Assembly: GCF_011761345.1 (NCBI RefSeq) | Contig: NZ_JAASRY010000010.1 | Location: 1 to 51,059 of the forward strand | Length of the DNA: 51,059 bases | Source: Thalassobacillus devorans | GTDB taxonomy: Bacteria; Bacillota; Bacilli; Bacillales; Halobacillaceae | Direction: 5' to 3' | Part shown: positions 46,482 to 51,059 of the stretch, piece after piece | Layout: each line of letters starts with the position of its first letter | Numbering within the stretch: the stretch's first letter is position 1 | The notes under the pieces: generated by a model | The model's input: the letters and a program-made list of their open reading frames with translations, nothing else | Told to the model about the DNA's origin: nothing | The model's database searches: none | Position numbers and translations under genes: made by a program

Positions 46482-47306
46482 ATGGGCTTTACATTAAATA
46501 CAAAGAAGCAAGTATACGACTTAGATAAAAAGACATTAATCATGGGAATCCTGAATGTCACTCCAGACTCTTTCTCCGATGGGGGAAAGTTTTCTGATTT
46601 AGAAAAAGCAGTGGAACAAGCGGCAGCGATGGAAAGGGACGGAGCCGATATTATTGATATTGGTGGAGAATCCACCAGGCCGGGTCATGATCCAGTATCA
46701 GAACGTGAGGAGCTGGAACGGGTACTCCCGGTTATCAAAAAGCTTTCCAGTGTGCTTACTATTCCGATCTCTATTGATACGTATAAAGCAGAGGTGGCGC
46801 GCCAGGCAGTTGAGGCGGGAGCTGACATAATCAACGACGTCTGGGCAGCTAAAAGAGATGCGAAAATGGCTGAGGTTGCAGCAAGCTTAAATGTTCCGAT
46901 TATCTTGATGCATAATCGGGCCAATACAGAATATCAAAACCTGATTGTGGATATGAAAGAGGATTTAAAAGAAAGTATCACCATTGCAAAGGAAGCTGGC
47001 GTACGGGAAGAAAATATTATCCTGGATCCGGGCATCGGTTTTGCTAAGAATCATGACGACAACCTGGTGGTAATGCGTCACCTTGATTCCTTCCAGGAAT
47101 TGAACTATCCAATGCTGCTGGCGACTTCCAGGAAGAGGTTCATCGGACAAATACTGGACCTTCCGGCAGAAGAACGCATGGAAGGGACAGGCGCCACGGT
47201 TTGTCTTGGGATATCAAAGGGTGTCCATATGGTGCGTGTCCATGATGTAAAACCAGTCGCGCGAATGGCTAAAATGATGGACGCAATGGTTGGTAAAGGA
47301 GAATGA
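46482..47306 (+). CDS. folP: Dihydropteroate synthase
   Basis: A 274-residue TIM-barrel enzyme (sul in B. subtilis, 285 aa) that condenses p-aminobenzoate with dihydropterin pyrophosphate and is the target of sulfonamides. IMGILNVTPDSFSDGG (about 20-35), DIIDIGGESTRPG, ISIDTYKA, INDVWA, and the C-terminal LLATSRKRFIG are conserved. GAGG precedes the ATG by about 8 nt. The next gene, folB, overlaps or abuts the end. No pab genes precede it, unlike in B. subtilis. Confidence 0.96.
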   Translation: MGFTLNTKKQVYDLDKKTLIMGILNVTPDSFSDGGKFSDLEKAVEQAAAMERDGADIIDIGGESTRPGHDPVSEREELERVLPVIKKLSSVLTIPISIDTYKAEVARQAVEAGADIINDVWAAKRDAKMAEVAASLNVPIILMHNRANTEYQNLIVDMKEDLKESITIAKEAGVREENIILDPGIGFAKNHDDNLVVMRHLDSFQELNYPMLLATSRKRFIGQILDLPAEERMEGTGATVCLGISKGVHMVRVHDVKPVARMAKMMDAMVGKGE

Positions 47307-47308
47307 GC

Positions 47309-47671
47309 ATGGATAAAATATATTTGAATAAGATGGAATTCTATGGATATCACGGATTATTTCCAGAAGAAAACAAGCTTGGGCAGCGATTTTACGTGGA
47401 TTTGGAACTGGATGTTGATTTGGAGCAGGCAGGAAAAACAGATGATATGAATGCATCCATTGATTATGGAGAAATATATCAAGTCACTAAAGGGATCGTT
47501 GAGGGAGAAGCGAAAAAGTTGGTTGAAGCAGTAGCGGAAGACGTGGCGGACCGTTTGCTTGGCGCTTTTTCGAAAATGGAAGGCTGCCGCGTAAAGGTGA
47601 TCAAACCAGACCCGCCAATTCCCGGGCATTATCAATCGGTGGCAATTGAGATATACAGGAGCCGTGGTTGA
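47309..47671 (+). CDS. folB: Dihydroneopterin aldolase
   Basis: A 120-residue enzyme, the size of B. subtilis FolB. MEFYGYHGLFPEENKLGQRF, the SIDYGEIY motif and KPDPPIPGHYQSVAIEI are diagnostic, with the conserved glutamate and lysine (VKVIKPDPP) at the active site. It cleaves dihydroneopterin to the substrate of FolK. I prefer ATG 47309 (AAAGGAG 8 nt upstream) over ATG 47303, which overlaps the folP stop. folK begins right after the stop. Confidence 0.94.
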   Translation: MDKIYLNKMEFYGYHGLFPEENKLGQRFYVDLELDVDLEQAGKTDDMNASIDYGEIYQVTKGIVEGEAKKLVEAVAEDVADRLLGAFSKMEGCRVKVIKPDPPIPGHYQSVAIEIYRSRG

Positions 47672-48205
47672 ATGGGTAACCAGGTATACATTGCCTTGGG
47701 TTCCAATATTGAACCAAGAAAAGAATATCTAGATGAAGCCATTACTGAGTTGGAGTCTCACCATGCTATCCAGTTAACCCGCAGCTCCTCTATTTATGAA
47801 ACCATGCCTGTTGGATATACGGAACAAAGTGATTTTTTAAATATGGTGGTTGAAATCAAGACGACACTCCGTCCTCTCGAACTTCTCGACATATGCCAAT
47901 CCATTGAAGCGCAATTAGGAAGGAAAAGGGAAGTTAAGTGGGGGCCACGGACAATAGACCTTGACATTTTACTCTATAATCAAGAAAATATCGTATCTGA
48001 GCGTCTTATTGTTCCGCATCCAGCAATGCATGAGCGTGCATTTGTAATGGTGCCGCTGGGAGAGGTCAGCCCGGAAGTTATCCTGCCTAACCTTAATAGG
48101 ACAGTTGAAGATATATTAAATAAAATACCCAAGAATGAAACAAAAGGAGTAATTCCATGGCAGACAATCAGTGGGGAAGAAGGATTAAAGGATTCCGAAA
48201 ATTAA
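47672..48205 (+). CDS. folK: 6-hydroxymethyl-dihydropterin pyrophosphokinase
   Basis: A 177-residue HPPK (167 in B. subtilis). YIALGSNIEPRKEYL, SSIYETMPVGYTEQSDFLNMVVEI, RKREVKWGPRTIDLDILLY and VPHPAMHERAFVMVPL are the classic family signatures, including the DLDI metal-binding aspartates. It supplies dihydropterin pyrophosphate to FolP. Together folP-folB-folK encode three consecutive folate steps. The last 49 nt overlap yazB. Confidence 0.95.
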   Translation: MGNQVYIALGSNIEPRKEYLDEAITELESHHAIQLTRSSSIYETMPVGYTEQSDFLNMVVEIKTTLRPLELLDICQSIEAQLGRKREVKWGPRTIDLDILLYNQENIVSERLIVPHPAMHERAFVMVPLGEVSPEVILPNLNRTVEDILNKIPKNETKGVIPWQTISGEEGLKDSEN

Positions 48206-48384
48206 AAGGTATGACTCAGGTAGAGTTCGCTAAGAGAATGAATATGTCAGTGTCGGTGCTTGGAGAGTTAGAACGCGGCGCCCGTAAGCCAAGCCGTTCT
48301 AATCTGGAGCAAATTGCAGAGACATTGGACATCACTTTTGAAGAGATAGCTTATTACAACCAAGAGGAAGACCTCTATGTTTAA
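48157..48384 (+). CDS. yazB: XRE-family HTH regulator YazB
   Basis: A 75-residue protein consisting of one helix-turn-helix of the XRE/Cro type (RRIKGFRKLKGMTQVEFAKRMNMSVSVLGELERGARKPS). It corresponds to B. subtilis yazB, found at the same place after folK. AAAGGAG lies 7 nt before the ATG, inside folK. The target genes are unknown; position suggests a link with the folate operon, but this is inference. In B. subtilis dusB follows, but it is absent here. Confidence 0.88.
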   Translation: MADNQWGRRIKGFRKLKGMTQVEFAKRMNMSVSVLGELERGARKPSRSNLEQIAETLDITFEEIAYYNQEEDLYV

Positions 48385-48512
48385 TTGCGGAGACAGACCT
48401 GAAAGTAAAAGGTGAGTGCTACCCCTGCCTTTATCAGGCAAAATTACAGGCATCCATGTGATTGCTGGGCAAATAAGCTGGACGCCGCATGAACGGGTCT
48501 TGGTGCTTTACA

Positions 48513-48541
48513 TTGACACTTTCCTGAGTCTTTTCTATACT
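48513..48541 (+). promoter_or_regulatory. Sigma-A promoter of lysS
   Basis: TTGACA (48513-48518), 17 bp, TATACT (48536-48541). It predicts a start near 48548 and a 131-nt leader. Confidence 0.8.
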
Positions 48542-48558
48542 AAATCATAGTTGTAATA

Positions 48559-48586
48559 CTGCCAGGTGCTATACTGGCAGTTTTTA
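48559..48586 (+). terminator. Terminator-like hairpin at the start of the lysS leader
   Basis: CTGCCAG (48559-48565) pairs perfectly with CTGGCAG (48574-48580), then TTTTTATA. It begins about 11 nt after the predicted lysS transcription start, so it could act as an attenuator rather than end the upstream operon. Confidence 0.7.
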
Positions 48587-48630
48587 TATGGAGGAACGAA
48601 TCGAGTTTGAAATAACATGAGCCAGCCTGA

Positions 48631-50163
<1,533 letters not shown>

Positions 50164-50175
50164 TCAAGAAGAAGA

Positions 50176-50209
50176 GAACTCCAGCTGATAACCGGCTGGG
50201 GTTCTTTTT
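50176..50209 (+). terminator. lysS terminator
   Basis: GAACTCCAGC (50176-50185) pairs with GCTGGGGTTC (50195-50204), one G-T pair, then TTTTTG. Confidence 0.9.
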
Positions 50210-50218
50210 GTTTGGCCA

Positions 50219-50776
50219 GTCAAATCTTGATGTGTTTTACAATAAAAGCTCCCTTTTACTGAAGACTCAGTTTCGAGACTTTTGATTGCGATTATGGTGG
50301 CTGGGAAAACGGATCGCTTTCCGTGGGTATGTGGTGAGCTTCCTCAGGCTTCGCCTTGCGGGATCTCACCGCTCATGTTCATCCCACAGGAGTCTCACCG
50401 TTTACCCAGCCACCATACGTTGGTTAGTTTCTCGAAACCTCCATCAGAATTAGAGTGCTTTTGGAGCAGAAAATACGGTCAACTTACTATTGTAATAGGA
50501 TTCTCTCACAAAATAGGGCTGGACTTTCCAAACACGATTTCGAGTATCTTTATATGGCAATGGGCGTGGGGGAAGGGTGAGACTCCCGCGGGAGAAGGAG
50601 CAAGGCAAGATCCCGCAGGGCGCAGCCCGAGGAAGCTTGCCAGGTCCCCCGCAGGAAAGCGAATCCTTCCCCAATGCCCCTATTCCTCAAACAATGTCTC
50701 GAAATCAAGTCTTTGACTTTTCGGCCCTTTTGTGGAATAACTCTCTCATGGAAAAGCAAAAAAGTTTAACAGAGTC
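50219..50776. repeat. Inverted relative of the 717-bp repeat element
   Basis: This is the reverse orientation of the element at 10734-11450. Arm B (about 50250-50280, GCTCCCTTTTACTGAAGACT start) is on the left and arm A (about 50699-50728, ending TTTTCGGCCC) is on the right, ending with TTTAACAGAGTC (50765-50776). Two hairpin units lie between, at about 50298-50420 and 50561-50690. Unit 2 here is uninterrupted, unlike at 11.2 kb. The left terminal repeat is eroded, so 50219 is approximate. Open frames across it are repeat composition. It fills the space between lysS and the next rRNA promoters. Confidence 0.72.
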
Positions 50777-50819
50777 TCCCGCTTAAATAATCAGAATTAA
50801 TTTATATTTTAATTTCCCC

Positions 50820-50933
50820 TTGATTCATTTCTGGAACCATGATAAATTATTAAACGTTGCGTTAAGAGAGAAAGCAACCGAGCAAAAATATTCATGAAAA
50901 GTTGTTGACATTAAAACAACCACATGATAAATT
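50820..50933 (+). promoter_or_regulatory. Tandem rRNA operon promoters
   Basis: P1: TTGATT (50820-50825), 17 bp, TAAATT (50843-50848). P2: TTGACA (50905-50910), 17 bp, TAAATT (50928-50933). The P1/P2 pair 85 bp apart is typical of Bacillus rrn operons. The leader that follows (TTTGATCTTTGAAAACTGAA at 50967-50986) is the usual pre-16S sequence; 16S itself starts beyond the window. Confidence 0.85.
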
Positions 50934-51059
50934 AATTAAGTCGCCAATTTGAGCGGCAAAACAATTTGATCTTTGAAAACTGAACGAACCAACCAGTACG
51001 TCAATATAATTTCTTCATTATATGAGGAAATGAACAACGCACTTTAGCAGTGCAAACAT

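Noticed and set aside
50282-50786. A 144-codon frame and smaller ones after lysS
   Set aside because: They are made from the inverted copy of the same repeat and are not conserved as proteins between the copies.

Overview
This window reads as a chromosomal segment from an endospore-forming, low-to-mid GC member of the Bacillaceae. Its gene order closely follows the origin-proximal region of Bacillus subtilis from csfB to lysS. The class of dispersed repeats and the acidic C-terminal tails on several proteins suggest a halophilic or halotolerant lineage such as the Halobacillus/Thalassobacillus/Virgibacillus group. That placement is inference from general knowledge; no marker gene here fixes the species. 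The segment lies between two rRNA operons: it opens in the last 64 nt of a 5S rRNA and closes in the promoter/leader of the next rrn operon.

Layout. 0.1-8 kb: csfB (gin), a PLP decarboxylase (yaaO type), tmk, darA, yaaR, holB, ricT, yabA, trmN6-like yabB, GIY-YIG yazA and rsmI, then the oppositely oriented abrB. 8-16.5 kb: metS, a 717-bp repeat element, tatD, rpfB/yabE, rnmV, rsmA and yabG. 16.5-28 kb: veg, sspF, ispE, purR, spoVG, glmU, prs, ctc, pth, fin and mfd. 28-34 kb: spoVT, yabM, yabN, rqcP, yabP, yabQ, divIC and yabR. Two tRNA genes (Met, Glu) on the minus strand separate this from spoIIE, yabS, yabT, tilS, hprT, ftsH, coaX, hslO, cysK, folP, folB, folK, yazB and lysS (34.7-50.2 kb).

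Functionally the window mixes translation and RNA maturation (metS, lysS, rsmI, rsmA, rnmV, tilS, pth, rqcP), replication and repair (holB, yabA, tmk, mfd), nucleotide, cofactor and envelope-precursor supply (prs, hprT, glmU, ispE, coaX, folP-folB-folK, cysK) and a dense set of sporulation genes (csfB, ricT, abrB, yabG, sspF, spoVG, fin, spoVT, yabP, yabQ, spoIIE). Many control sites can be read directly: tandem Spo0A boxes at abrB, a long-spacer Spo0A-type promoter at spoIIE, sigma-H at spoVG, sigma-F at fin, sigma-G at csfB and spoVT, a sigma-K candidate at yabG, a sigma-B-type site at ctc, and tandem sigma-A promoters at veg and rrn.

Compared with my recollection of the B. subtilis order, xpaC-yaaN, ridA (yabJ), yacD, pabB-pabA-pabC and dusB are absent. 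I found no phage, CRISPR, defence or biosynthetic island and no convincing new multi-gene system. The least explained DNA is two families of structured dispersed repeats: a 717-bp element with terminal inverted repeats (10.7 kb), its inverted relative (50.2 kb), a solo hairpin unit (27.8 kb) and a decayed copy (0.4 kb); and a second family at 43.1 kb with a collapsed copy at 46.35 kb. One of these repeats carries a nested 118-bp structured insertion with an apparent target duplication.
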